The position numbers and the translations under genes are program-made. The notes under the pieces are model-generated. The model was not told the origin of the DNA. It worked only from the letters and a program-made list of their open reading frames with translations, and made no database searches. A stretch of DNA of 64,000 nucleotides from Lactiplantibacillus plantarum (GTDB lineage Bacteria; Bacillota; Bacilli; Lactobacillales; Lactobacillaceae): assembly GCF_014131735.1 (NCBI RefSeq), contig NZ_CP039121.1, forward strand, positions 1,612,001 to 1,676,000, written 5' to 3'. Positions 17,673 to 26,169 of this stretch are shown here, one piece after another. The stretch's first letter is position 1. Each line of letters begins with the position of its first letter.

Positions 17673-18679
17673 TGGCTAAAGACCTGATTGAATGCGACAA
17701 CGTTTTTGGTCAGGGCCGCGTTGGCACTGGTCCAATTGACCGTGTAGGCTTTGATGGCTTCGCCATTGCGTGGATCGGTCAAAGTGCTCGTGGTACCTGG
17801 AATTAAGTTACTTTTTTGAATCTGTCTTTGAACTTTAGCTGATAAGAGATAGTCAATAAATTGTTTGGCGGCGGCTTGATGACGACTAGCCTTCAAAATC
17901 ATCGCCGGTCGTGGATTGACCAAAGTCCCACTCTTAGGATAAACGAAACCAATTTTTTCGCCTTTTTTAATAGCTGTTAGACTCATGTAATCGACCCCAC
18001 CAAAGACGGCGATTTTTTGGCCAGTGATGACTGCATCGAGTACTTCCTTGTTAGCACCCCCGATATCGGCACCGTTTTCTTGAAGGGCTTTAAGTAGTTG
18101 CGTACCGTGTTTCATTTGATAAGCGTTAATGAAGTCCAAGCTAGAACCAGAGGTTTGGGGGTCCGGAATGGTCACTTGATTGCGATACGGAGTGGTTGTC
18201 AAGTCAGACCAGTCTGTCGGTGCCGATTTGATGTGCCGCGTATTGTAGGTGATGCCGACTGCCGAAGCACTGTAATTGATCAACTGGTGGCTAGTATCTT
18301 TAAATTGTTTATTCAGGTGTTTAGCTTGAGAAGGCTGATAGGTTAATAGCTGGCCATTCTTTTGTAAATCGACGCCAGCGGCCATTGAAGCTAAAATCAG
18401 CACATCAGCTTGGGGATTGCCTTGCTCGGCCTTGACCTTACTTAAAATTTTCCCGGTCGTGCCGTCAAAACTTTTGACTTTAATGCCAGTTTTGGCTTCA
18501 AAACCGTGGATGATTTGATCAGAAAGGGGTTTAGGTCCAGCAGCGTATACTGTTAAGACTTGTTGACTGGTTTGCGCGTTGGCGGTTAACGTTTTTTTCT
18601 GATGTTGATTAACATAAAGCGACGTGCCAATTGCGAGCACGCCGAGCGTGGATAATGTGATAATTGCTGCTTTAGACAT
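17669..18679 (-). CDS. Extracellular solute-binding protein, ferric-iron/phosphonate type
   Basis: A 336-residue binding protein with an N-terminal hydrophobic segment (about residues 5-22) and a type 2 periplasmic-binding fold starting at VLTVYAAGPKPLSDQI. The segment GITYNTRHIKSAPTDWSDL and the PDPQTSGSSLDF loop are typical of the Fbp/Afu/AEP family. No lipobox cysteine is present; ANA followed by QT could be a signal peptidase I site or the helix may remain as an anchor. The start was moved to the ATG at 18679, which has AGGAG 9 bases upstream, and not the TTG at 18688. Confidence 0.85.
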   Translation of the reverse strand: MSKAAIITLSTLGVLAIGTSLYVNQHQKKTLTANAQTSQQVLTVYAAGPKPLSDQIIHGFEAKTGIKVKSFDGTTGKILSKVKAEQGNPQADVLILASMAAGVDLQKNGQLLTYQPSQAKHLNKQFKDTSHQLINYSASAVGITYNTRHIKSAPTDWSDLTTTPYRNQVTIPDPQTSGSSLDFINAYQMKHGTQLLKALQENGADIGGANKEVLDAVITGQKIAVFGGVDYMSLTAIKKGEKIGFVYPKSGTLVNPRPAMILKASRHQAAAKQFIDYLLSAKVQRQIQKSNLIPGTTSTLTDPRNGEAIKAYTVNWTSANAALTKNVVAFNQVFSQ

Positions 18680-18691
18680 GTGAGTCAACTC

Positions 18692-19645
18692 CTAAAAAGT
18701 TAGTATTTGATGTGGATCGATGCTTAATGTGATCGGTGCAGTGGTATAGGGTAGCTGGGTCTTGACGTGCCAATCATAGGCGCCGACTTGAACGCAAGTA
18801 TCAAAATGATCGCCCATAAAGGTTGAACGCTGCACCAAGCCTTGGTAAGTGGGCTGCTGAGTACCCGTTTGACTGACTGCGACATATTCCGGGCGAATGG
18901 CCTGGTGCGCGTTGATCTGATTAAGGGTGCCCATAAAATTGGCGACAAATTGAGATTTTGGCTGTTGGTACAGCTGTGCTGGTGTGCCCGTTTGCACCAC
19001 GTTGCCCCCTTGCAGTAATACGAGGTGGTCGGCAACTTGCAAGGCTTCTGGACGGTCGTGAGTTACAAAGATGGCCGTCAGATGCTGGTCGTGAATCAGG
19101 GCGCGAATTTCTAATTGAAGCCGTGTGCGCAGTTCGGGGTCAAGCGCACTTAAAGCTTCGTCGAATAAAATCAAATCCGGTTGGGTCGCTAGTGCCCGTG
19201 CAAGGGCGACCCGTTGCTGTTGCCCGCCCGAAAGTTCACGTGGATAACGATGTCGGAAGTCAATCAGACTAACTTGTTCGAGGGCCCAGTTGACTTGAGC
19301 AGTCAATTCCGGCTTGGTCAGATGCTTTTCTAAAGCGAAAGCGACATTTTCTTGGACCGTCATGTGCGGCCACAGGGCAAAGTCTTGAAAAACCATCGCC
19401 AAGTGCCGCTGGGCAGGGGGCTGATTCCAATGAGTCGCGGCGTCAAAAATGGGCTGATTATCAAATGAAATTTGACCACTGTCAGGTGTCGTGAGACCCG
19501 CAATCATGTTTAAGAGCGTTGATTTGCCGGAACCGGACGGGCCAATTAATGCCGTGATTTGTTGATCAGGAATCGTCAGACTGAGTTGATTGATTACCGG
19601 ACCTTGAAAACTTTTGGATAATTCGTGTAGCTTAATGGCAACCAC
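18692..19645 (-). CDS. ABC transporter ATP-binding protein, iron/spermidine type
   Basis: ATPase partner of the two downstream genes. It has Walker A GPSGSGKST, signature LSGGQQQRVALARAL, Walker B LILFDEALSALDP, and the H-loop FVTHDRPEA, followed by a C-terminal TOBE-like region of about 80 residues. An in-frame TTG at 19654 overlaps the AAAGGAG site, so I chose the GTG at 19645, 9 bases downstream of it (about 317 residues). It leads the minus-strand operon; only 12 bases separate it from the binding-protein start. Confidence 0.88.
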   Translation of the reverse strand: MVAIKLHELSKSFQGPVINQLSLTIPDQQITALIGPSGSGKSTLLNMIAGLTTPDSGQISFDNQPIFDAATHWNQPPAQRHLAMVFQDFALWPHMTVQENVAFALEKHLTKPELTAQVNWALEQVSLIDFRHRYPRELSGGQQQRVALARALATQPDLILFDEALSALDPELRTRLQLEIRALIHDQHLTAIFVTHDRPEALQVADHLVLLQGGNVVQTGTPAQLYQQPKSQFVANFMGTLNQINAHQAIRPEYVAVSQTGTQQPTYQGLVQRSTFMGDHFDTCVQVGAYDWHVKTQLPYTTAPITLSIDPHQILTF

Positions 19646-19741
19646 GATATGCAACTCCTTTGTCTTAATTGGTTTGCTCAGTTTATTAAGTTACTTTGTA
19701 TTGTAGTGGTAATTCGCCGTGTTAACGTTGATTTTGAGTTT

Positions 19742-19755
19742 AGTTTATGTAAACT
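19742..19755. promoter_or_regulatory. Inverted repeat upstream of the iron-type ABC operon
   Basis: AGTTTA-TG-TAAACT, two perfect 6-base arms, lies about 90 bases upstream of the ATPase gene, between it and the pbp1A terminator. It may be an operator; no regulator can be named. Confidence 0.3.
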
Positions 19756-19786
19756 TTGTGTGTTATTTCGGTAAAACAGTGCACAT

Positions 19787-19820
19787 AAAAAAAGACCACT
19801 GAATCGAATTCAGTGGTCTT
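19787..19820 (-). terminator. Terminator after pbp1A
   Basis: On the minus strand AAGACCACTGAAT pairs with ATTCAGTGGTCTT around a short loop and is followed by seven T's, 10 bases after the pbp1A stop codon. Confidence 0.88.
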
Positions 19821-19829
19821 GGGTGATTC

Positions 19830-22133
19830 TTATTGTCCTTCAGTCGTGTTATTGGTATCAGCGGTCGGTGTTTCCGATGAAGTCGCTTCGGAACTTGCTT
19901 CGGAGCTTGAACTTGCTTCCGAACTGCTGCTACTTTCTGAACTAGATTCAGAAGATGAACTTTCGGCGCTACTTGAGGAAGAAGCAGCTTCGGAACTACT
20001 ACTGCTACTTTCCGAACTACGACTACTTGCTTCTGTGCTGGTGCTTGAACTACCCGTTGTTGTTGAACTAGAGCTAGCTGAACTAGCGGTTCCTGACGAG
20101 GCTTCACTACTGGAGAAGAGGTGACCAACAACGTAAAGTTCTTCGATACCGTTCTTCTTAGTCGTGCCAACTGAGCTTGGTTTGGTCCAATCAGAGTTTG
20201 GTGAATACTGTTGAAGGTAATTCATCATGGCGCGATAAATTTGTTGTGAAATCTTTTCGTTTGAGGTATCTAGATAACCACCAGCTTCGGTGGACTTATC
20301 ATAGCCAGTCCAAACGGCGACCGAATAATTCTTCGTGTAACCGGCCATCCATGAGTCAACGACGGCATCGGATGGTACTTTGTTTTTATACTGAGAAGCA
20401 TAGTTGTCAGTACCAGTCTTACCAGCTTGGTAAACGCCGCTGATCTTAGCGGTTGTCGCCGTCCCAGTAGAACTATTGATGACCCCTTTCAGCATATCAG
20501 TAATCATGTATGCCGTTGATTTCTTCATGGCGCGCTTACCAGTGCTAGTATACGATGTCGTAACGCCATCAGAAGTAGTCACTTTACGGATGTAGTATGG
20601 CTTATGATAAACACCACCGTTGGCGAACGCAGCGTAGGCACCGGCAACTTGTAAGGTGGAAACACCAGCACCGATCCCGTTGGCATAGTTAACGGTTTTG
20701 AGGTTCATCCCAAGGTTATTGGCAAAGGTTTTGGCTCGGCTTTTACCAACGGCTTGTAAGGCCCGAATTGCTGGGATGTTCCGTGATTGAACCAGTGCTT
20801 CACGCATCGTCATATTGCCCAAGTAATTATTGTCAAAGTCATGCACGGAAATGTTAGTCCCGGGATATTTGTATTTCGTATCAGACAACGACTTGTAAGT
20901 TGGCCAATTCAAATATTCAATGGCTGGTCCATAATCGAGAATCGGTTTCATCGTCGAAGCGTTTGAGCGTGATGTCCAGACAGCTCGGTTGGTTCCGTAC
21001 GTGACATTACCGGTTTTCCGACCACCAATCATAGCTGAGACCTTGCCAGTGTATGAGTCAACAACCGATACCCCTAATTGGAAAGTCTGTTTTCCATTAT
21101 TAGGATAGTTGACGTATTGAGACGTGTTGGCAATGTCATAAAGCCGTTTCTGGGCATCCATGTCAATGTTCGTATAAACTTTCTCGCCATCGGTTAAATT
21201 ATAACCTTTTTTGAGGAGGTCTTGACGGACTTCGTTCAGGTAAGCATCCAAGATTTTATTTGTCTTTTCATGCTTCGCTAGGCTTGAACGTCCCGAACTA
21301 GTTAAGCCCGTCTTGACACTGACTTTTTCAGCAGCAGTTTCCTGACTCTTGGAGATGACCTTGTTATCGTACATCGCTTCCAGCACCAGATTACGGCGGC
21401 TAGTTGCGTATGATGGATAAGTCGTCGGGTCGTAGTAGGTTGGTGATTGCGGCATACCTGCGAGCAGTGCGAGTTGACTAAGGCTCAGATCTTTTAATGA
21501 CTTACCGTAATAATACTTGGCGGCAGTCCCCATACCATAAATCCCGTTACCCATATAGACCTTATTGATGTAAAATTCCAGAATCTGAGATTTACTGTAA
21601 TGTTTTTCAAGATTAAGCGCAATCCAGGCTTCCTGCGCTTTGACTTTCAAATTTCGATCCGAAGTACTGGTGGAAAAGACCGCAAGTTTAACGAGTTGCA
21701 TGGTCAAGGTACTCCCACCTTGCATCCCGAGTGAGCTACCTTTTAAGTTGCCGACTGCAGCCCCAAGAATCCGGTAATAATCGACCCCCTTATGCTTGTA
21801 AAAACGGCGATCTTCGATTGAGACGACGGCATTCTTAAGTGTGGATGGGATATTACTAGACTTAACGTATTCGTGGTCGTTAGTTCCCAAAGAGGTCAAA
21901 TACTTGTCGTTCTGGTCATAAATCTTAGCGGTCCCCGTATTGACAAGGTCACTCTGTTTGACTGTTGGTGCCGTCTGCGCATAGTAGAAGAAAAGTGCTA
22001 GACCAGCGAGTACCCCGATGACAAACAGTGCAGCTAAGGATAAAATAATCCGCCGAAACCAGTGTTTCTTAGGTGGTTTAGGTTGGCTTTTTCTGCGAGC
22101 AACCCGTGAGTTCTGTTCATTGTTACCTGCCAT
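19830..22133 (-). CDS. pbp1A: Class A penicillin-binding protein 1A
   Basis: Bifunctional peptidoglycan glycosyltransferase/transpeptidase at the outer face of the membrane. It has a basic cytoplasmic tail, a membrane helix at about residues 29-51, a GT51 domain with catalytic Glu107 in EDRRFYKHKG, and a transpeptidase domain with nucleophile Ser393 in STMK, SRN and KTGTD motifs. A C-terminal tail of about 80 residues is almost pure Ser/Glu/Ala/Thr and could span the wall or be glycosylated. It is the second gene of recU-pbp1A on the minus strand, 11 bases after recU, the same pairing as recU-ponA in Bacillus. Confidence 0.95.
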   Translation of the reverse strand: MAGNNEQNSRVARRKSQPKPPKKHWFRRIILSLAALFVIGVLAGLALFFYYAQTAPTVKQSDLVNTGTAKIYDQNDKYLTSLGTNDHEYVKSSNIPSTLKNAVVSIEDRRFYKHKGVDYYRILGAAVGNLKGSSLGMQGGSTLTMQLVKLAVFSTSTSDRNLKVKAQEAWIALNLEKHYSKSQILEFYINKVYMGNGIYGMGTAAKYYYGKSLKDLSLSQLALLAGMPQSPTYYDPTTYPSYATSRRNLVLEAMYDNKVISKSQETAAEKVSVKTGLTSSGRSSLAKHEKTNKILDAYLNEVRQDLLKKGYNLTDGEKVYTNIDMDAQKRLYDIANTSQYVNYPNNGKQTFQLGVSVVDSYTGKVSAMIGGRKTGNVTYGTNRAVWTSRSNASTMKPILDYGPAIEYLNWPTYKSLSDTKYKYPGTNISVHDFDNNYLGNMTMREALVQSRNIPAIRALQAVGKSRAKTFANNLGMNLKTVNYANGIGAGVSTLQVAGAYAAFANGGVYHKPYYIRKVTTSDGVTTSYTSTGKRAMKKSTAYMITDMLKGVINSSTGTATTAKISGVYQAGKTGTDNYASQYKNKVPSDAVVDSWMAGYTKNYSVAVWTGYDKSTEAGGYLDTSNEKISQQIYRAMMNYLQQYSPNSDWTKPSSVGTTKKNGIEELYVVGHLFSSSEASSGTASSASSSSTTTGSSSTSTEASSRSSESSSSSSEAASSSSSAESSSSESSSESSSSSEASSSSEASSEATSSETPTADTNNTTEGQ

Positions 22134-22144
22134 GATGTTCTCCT

Positions 22145-22768
22145 TTAATGAATTGATGAGGTCTCATCAATAATATGATCAAGCGCATCCAAATAGGGAA
22201 TGCGTGGATTGATTTGATAATGTAGCTCCGCGGCTAAATGTTCAATATCCGTCAGTGGAATTGACTTGCGACCACCATCTCCTTGATGATCCCAATAAGT
22301 AAATAAGTCGCTGGCTGTTAACAAAAATAGGCGCCCCAAACTCGCAAACCGAATGATAACAAAACAGATTCCGCTTTGAGCTAAGCACTGGCGCATGTGC
22401 TTAATTTGATGCTCATGAAAGTTTTTTAGCGGAAAAGCCGTTTTGTTCTTGGTCTCCTTGGCCTCAAAATCTAAATACTTCCCCCGATAGACACCGTTAT
22501 AATCAGTAGTAGAAGCTTGTTTAAAATAAGCTTCGCGGATTACAGCGGCGCTGCGTTTGGGATAATCGACTTTAACGATTTGAATGGGCGTTGGCTTTTT
22601 ATGAATAACTGCGATATTATTTTCAAGATAATAGGCGTTACTATCATTGATTTCTTGTTCCAAGCTCATTCCACGATCGCCAAAATTGACGTTGGCAAAT
22701 TTGGAAGATTTCGATTTAGTTGGGCCGGGTTGGCGATAAACTTGACCGTTTGGATAGCGAATCGTCAC
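22145..22768 (-). CDS. recU: Holliday junction resolvase RecU
   Basis: Endonuclease that resolves recombination intermediates in Firmicutes. Family motifs: IRYPNGQVY at the N-terminus, [17 protein letters not shown], the nuclease residues in [15 protein letters not shown] (D, E-x-K), and [16 protein letters not shown] chose a GTG start at 22768 because AGGAGG lies 9 bases upstream; the frame from 22804 has no site. The result, 207 residues, matches RecU lengths. It is divergent from ypsA, and pbp1A follows immediately. Confidence 0.94.
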   Translation of the reverse strand: MTIRYPNGQVYRQPGPTKSKSSKFANVNFGDRGMSLEQEINDSNAYYLENNIAVIHKKPTPIQIVKVDYPKRSAAVIREAYFKQASTTDYNGVYRGKYLDFEAKETKNKTAFPLKNFHEHQIKHMRQCLAQSGICFVIIRFASLGRLFLLTASDLFTYWDHQGDGGRKSIPLTDIEHLAAELHYQINPRIPYLDALDHIIDETSSIH

Positions 22769-22882
22769 ATTAATCAACCTCCTAATAATGTTACATTTTA
22801 CCATTAACTAATAGGGAATGTGAAATATCTGTGAGTTTTTAACTGATTTAGACCGATTTAGTGACAGAAAGGAGACTTTTTT

Positions 22883-23452
22883 ATGAGCCGGTTGTGGCTT
22901 AGTGGTTACCGGAGTTACGAGTTGAATGTCTTTGGTGATCAGGATGATAAACTAAAAGTTATTAAGTTTGCGTTAACTAATTACTTAACGACGCAGATCG
23001 AGGATGGTATGGATTGGCTGATAACGGGTGGTCAGCTCGGTATTGAACAGTGGACAGCGGAAGTAGGGTTAACGCTCAAAAAGACATATCCAGAATTGAA
23101 AGTGGCAATGATGTTACCATATGGTGAATTTGGTGGGCGCTGGAATGAAAATAACCAAGCTAAATTACAGACTTTGCTGGCCCAAGTCGATTTTCATGCA
23201 CCAGTCAGTAAACAACCGTATGAAAATCCGCAACAATTAAAAAATTACCAAGAATTTATGGTTACCCATACGGATGCGGCCACTCTGGTATATGATCCAG
23301 ATAACCCCGGGAAACCCACGTATGACTATGATTTGATTCGGAACTTTAGTGACACTCATCCGTACCCATTGACCCTGATCGACTTCGACTGGTTACAGGA
23401 AAGTGCCAATGAATATGCAGAAAAACAGAATAATGGTTTTAATTTTGAATAA
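22883..23452 (+). CDS. ypsA: YpsA-like SLOG-fold protein (DUF1273)
   Basis: A 189-residue cytoplasmic protein of the YpsA family, a SLOG nucleotide-binding fold. Visible family segments are RLWLSGYRSYELNVFG at the N-terminus, DWLITGGQLGIEQWTAEV, and MMLPYGEFGGRWNE. In Bacillus and Staphylococcus YpsA influences cell division and is always beside gpsB, as here. The biochemical function is unknown. AAAGGAG lies 8 bases before the ATG. Confidence 0.9.
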   Translation: MSRLWLSGYRSYELNVFGDQDDKLKVIKFALTNYLTTQIEDGMDWLITGGQLGIEQWTAEVGLTLKKTYPELKVAMMLPYGEFGGRWNENNQAKLQTLLAQVDFHAPVSKQPYENPQQLKNYQEFMVTHTDAATLVYDPDNPGKPTYDYDLIRNFSDTHPYPLTLIDFDWLQESANEYAEKQNNGFNFE

Positions 23453-23455
23453 AGT

Positions 23456-23464
23456 CTGCTACAA
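23456..23464 (+). promoter_or_regulatory. Extended -10 promoter of gpsB
   Basis: TGC then TACAAT (23459-23464), just after the ypsA stop and about 60 bases before gpsB. The -35 is not clear. Confidence 0.45.
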
Positions 23465-23526
23465 TGTTTTAAGTAATGCGGATGCCGAATGGGTATCGCG
23501 CGAATAACAATGAGGTGTTTTTAAAT

Positions 23527-23868
23527 ATGGCTAAACGTAATTTTACTCCCAAAGACATCCTTCAAAAAGAGTTTAAGCCAAAGATGCGGGGTTATGATCC
23601 TGCCGACGTGGACGGCTTCTTAGATAATGTCATTAAGGACTATGAGTCATTTACTAAAGATAACCAACAACTTTCAGATGAAAATGAACGGTTACGGGCC
23701 AAGGTTGACGAGCTTACCAAGCAAGTCGCTGTCGGTGCAACCAGTCCATCTTCTCAACCGACTAGTACGGTGACGAATATGGATATTCTGAAACGTTTGT
23801 CTAACTTGGAACGTCATGTCTTTGGTGCCCAATTAGATAATAATCAAAATGAATCACACCGTCTATAA
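23527..23868 (+). CDS. gpsB: Cell cycle protein GpsB
   Basis: Small DivIVA-like coiled-coil protein that recruits penicillin-binding proteins between division and elongation. N-terminal membrane-binding motif [19 protein letters not shown], then a coiled coil at about residues 35-70, a low-complexity linker and a C-terminal helical trimerisation region ([16 protein letters not shown]). I start at the ATG at 23527 with GAGGTG 9 bases upstream; the longer frame from 23476 adds 17 unlikely residues. The product is 113 residues. Confidence 0.94.
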   Translation: MAKRNFTPKDILQKEFKPKMRGYDPADVDGFLDNVIKDYESFTKDNQQLSDENERLRAKVDELTKQVAVGATSPSSQPTSTVTNMDILKRLSNLERHVFGAQLDNNQNESHRL

Positions 23869-23869
23869 T
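23864..23869 (+). promoter_or_regulatory. rnpB promoter -10 overlapping the gpsB stop
   Basis: TATAAT at 23864-23869 overlaps the gpsB TAA (23866-23868) and lies 10 bases before the first paired base of RNase P RNA. The -35 region is weak. Confidence 0.6.
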
Positions 23870-23878
23870 TGTGATTCG

Positions 23879-24266
23879 ATGTAAATTCTGGGTAATCGCG
23901 GTCGGCTTATGTCGGCTGAGGAAGGTCCATGCTCGCACAAGCTGCGATGCTTGTAGTGTTCGTGCTCGGTGAAAAAATAAGCCGGGGTACCGATTTATCG
24001 GTAACGGCGGAAAAAACGGCTAAGGCTTCGGCTATGCCCGAGTATTCCTGAAAAGTGCCACAGTGACGATACTCAATTGGAAACGGTTGAGTTGGAACGC
24101 GGTAAACCCCACGAGCGGGCAACCCAAACTACGGTAGGGGCGCTTCACATAAGGAACTGAACTAAATGTGGGGGGAGATTAGTAATCTCGAGATAGATGA
24201 TTACCGCCTAGTTAACAGACCCTGTACTTTAACTAGGTACAAAACATGGCCTACAGGAATTTACAT
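23879..24266 (+). ncRNA. rnpB: RNase P RNA, type B
   Basis: Catalytic RNA of RNase P, which matures tRNA 5' ends. The ends are defined by helix P1: ATGTAAATTC (23879-23888) pairs perfectly with GAATTTACAT (24257-24266). Universally conserved stretches are present: GAGGAAGGTCCATGCTC near 23920, the GAAAAGTGCCACAGTGA region near 24050, AAACCCCACGAGCGGGCAAC near 24104, and the 3' ACAG element before P1. The place between gpsB and ypsC is conserved in Firmicutes. Confidence 0.95.
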
Positions 24267-24277
24267 TTAGACAGGAG

Positions 24278-24313
24278 ACTGGGACAAAAGTTCGCTTTTG
24301 TCCCAGTTTTTTT
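24278..24313 (+). terminator. Terminator of rnpB
   Basis: ACTGGGACAAAAG pairs with CTTTTGTCCCAGT around TTCG, followed by seven T's. Confidence 0.92.
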
Positions 24314-24427
24314 ATTCGATCAGTTAGCAAACTAGCAACTTATGCTAAACTAGGTGAGGAAACCAATTTAGTGGAAATATTTACTCAACAAGATGCGCCT
24401 ACAGAACAGGCGTCGCAGGAGGAAACT

Positions 24428-25573
24428 ATGCAAGAATTTAGATTAATTGCCACCGCCGCTAGCGGAATTGAAGCATTAGTGGGGCGTGAATTACGAGATT
24501 TAGGGTATCAAGTTCAAACTGAAAATGGCCGGGTTCGATTTAACGGAACGATCAAAGATATTTTGCGGACCAACTTGTGGTTACGAACGGCTGATCGAAT
24601 CAAGATCATCGTTGGTGAATTTGATGCTTATACGTTCGATGAGTTGTTTGAAAAGACTCTCGCATTGCCATGGGACCAGTTATTGCCGATGGACGCTGAA
24701 TTTCCAGTTGAAGGTAAATCGCGCAACTCTAAACTCCACAGTGTTCCCGACGTGCAGTCTATCGTCAAAAAGGCGATCGTTAATCAGTTAGCCGATACTT
24801 ATCATCGGAGCGGGCACCTTCCGGAGACAGGCGCTTTGTTCCCATTAGAAGTGGCTATTAATAAGGATCACGTGTTGTTAACGCTGGATACAACTGGCTC
24901 TAGTTTATTCAAACGGGGTTACCGAGTCGAAAAGGGGGGCGCACCCTTAAAAGAAAACATGGCCGCTGCCTTAGTGATGTTAGCTAAGTGGTATCCGGAT
25001 AATCCATTTGTTGATCCAGTTTGTGGTTCGGGGACGATTCCAATCGAAGCCGCTTTACTGGCGCGCAACATTGCCCCGGGGTTCAACCGCGCATTTGCGT
25101 GCGAAAAGTGGGACTGGGTTCCCGCTGGCCTGAGTCAACAATTGAGAGACGAAGCTGATAGTTTAGCCGATTACGACACTGAGCTGGATATTAGTGGGTA
25201 CGATATTGACGGTAAAATGATTGATATCGCCAAGCTGAATGCGCGGGAAGCCGGGTTGTTGCATGACATTCATTTCAAACAACTGGCCGTCAAAGACTTT
25301 ACGACTGACAAGATCAACGGGGTCCTAATTGCGAACCCACCATATGGGGAGCGGCTAAGCGATCGGGATAGTGTCCGGATTCTCTATCGGCAAATGGGCC
25401 AAGTTTACAGTAAATTGCCAAGTTGGAGCAAGTATATCTTGACCAGTGACTTAGAATTTGAAGACTTCTATGGACAAAAAGCCACGAAACGCCGGAAACT
25501 CTATAACGGTGCGTTACGGACAGATTATTTCCAATATTGGGGTAAACGAATTCGGCCAGCACGGACGGAATAA
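24428..25573 (+). CDS. ypsC: THUMP-domain RNA (guanine-N2) methyltransferase, YpsC/RlmL-N type
   Basis: Predicted 23S rRNA methyltransferase. The N-terminal THUMP RNA-binding domain covers about residues 1-160. A Rossmann methyltransferase domain follows with FVDPVCGSGTIPIEAALLARN (SAM site) and the catalytic ANPPYGERL, the NPPY motif of N2-guanine or N6-adenine enzymes. The start was set at the ATG 24428 with AGGAGG 5 bases upstream, giving MQEFRLIATAASGIEALVG, which is the family N-terminus. An in-frame GTG at 24371 would add 19 residues. Product about 381 residues. Confidence 0.9.
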   Translation: MQEFRLIATAASGIEALVGRELRDLGYQVQTENGRVRFNGTIKDILRTNLWLRTADRIKIIVGEFDAYTFDELFEKTLALPWDQLLPMDAEFPVEGKSRNSKLHSVPDVQSIVKKAIVNQLADTYHRSGHLPETGALFPLEVAINKDHVLLTLDTTGSSLFKRGYRVEKGGAPLKENMAAALVMLAKWYPDNPFVDPVCGSGTIPIEAALLARNIAPGFNRAFACEKWDWVPAGLSQQLRDEADSLADYDTELDISGYDIDGKMIDIAKLNAREAGLLHDIHFKQLAVKDFTTDKINGVLIANPPYGERLSDRDSVRILYRQMGQVYSKLPSWSKYILTSDLEFEDFYGQKATKRRKLYNGALRTDYFQYWGKRIRPARTE

Positions 25574-25610
25574 GCAAGCGACCTTTGTTGGTAAAAGTAG
25601 GTGAAAAATA

Positions 25611-25907
25611 TTGGCAAATGAAATACCGCGGTCTGAAGTTGATTCCCAGCAGCTATTAGTATTTAAAGTGCTGGCTGACGTGGTTAGACTGAACATTGTT
25701 AAGTATTTGAAGCTGCAGGATCAGGCCGTTACTTGTGGGCAAGTCGGACAAGCAATGGGGATTAGTAAAACCGCTGGTTCATATCATTTTAAATTGCTGG
25801 AAAAAGCAGGATTAATAACCGTCAAAAAAGTTGCACGTGAAAAATACGTCATGTTGAACCCCAAAACTTTTGATCACTATGTTACCCATTTTTATCAAAG
25901 CCTTTAA
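25611..25907 (+). CDS. ArsR-family winged-helix transcriptional regulator
   Basis: A 98-residue protein with ArsR HTH features: FKVLADVVRLNIVKYL, then the recognition helix region GISKTAGSYHFKLLEKAGLI and a wing KVAREKYVMLNP. No metal-binding cysteine pair of the ELCVC type is present, although one Cys (VTCGQVG) lies before the recognition helix. The start codon is TTG at 25611 with a weak GGTG site. It is followed by a terminator, then a strong inverted repeat of ArsR type and an MFS exporter gene, which is probably its target. Confidence 0.85.
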   Translation: MANEIPRSEVDSQQLLVFKVLADVVRLNIVKYLKLQDQAVTCGQVGQAMGISKTAGSYHFKLLEKAGLITVKKVAREKYVMLNPKTFDHYVTHFYQSL

Positions 25908-25949
25908 ATTGCTGAGTATTTTGGGCGGTCTTCAACTGTGATTCTGACT

Positions 25950-25997
25950 AATACCAGTTCTTAAGTGCCGATTGGTCTTTTGAACTGGTATTTTTTT
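25950..25997 (+). terminator. Terminator after the ArsR-family gene
   Basis: AATACCAGTTC pairs with GAACTGGTATT around a 21-base loop and runs into T's. Confidence 0.8.
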
Positions 25998-26030
25998 GTT
26001 GCCGAATCGTTAGTGGGATGGTACGCTGTA

Positions 26031-26054
26031 ATAGTTCAAAAATATTTGAACTAT
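26031..26054. promoter_or_regulatory. Putative ArsR-type operator
   Basis: ATAGTTCAAA-AATA-TTTGAACTAT is a perfect 10-base inverted repeat with the TTCAA/TTGAA core and ATA/TAT ends common in ArsR/SmtB operators. It lies 115 bases upstream of the MFS gene. Confidence 0.6.
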
Positions 26055-26056
26055 TG

Positions 26057-26070
26057 TGGGTGGCCACCCA
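26057..26070. promoter_or_regulatory. Perfect 14-bp palindrome next to the ArsR-type operator
   Basis: TGGGTGGCCACCCA is fully self-complementary and starts two bases after the previous repeat. It may be a second protein-binding site. A TTGACA hexamer follows at 26090-26095, but no good -10 is spaced from it. Confidence 0.4.
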
Positions 26071-26169
26071 ACTAAATCTAAGAAAAAGATTGACATAGTA
26101 GATTTAAACTTTGTGAGTAGGCTTATTCAGCATTGGTAAGTCTGAATAAATGATAATGGGGCGGAAAAC

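Noticed and set aside
19763..20170. 135-codon frame rich in Val, Lys and Gln opposite the pbp1A tail
   Set aside because: It is an out-of-frame reading of the Ser-rich repeat of pbp1A.
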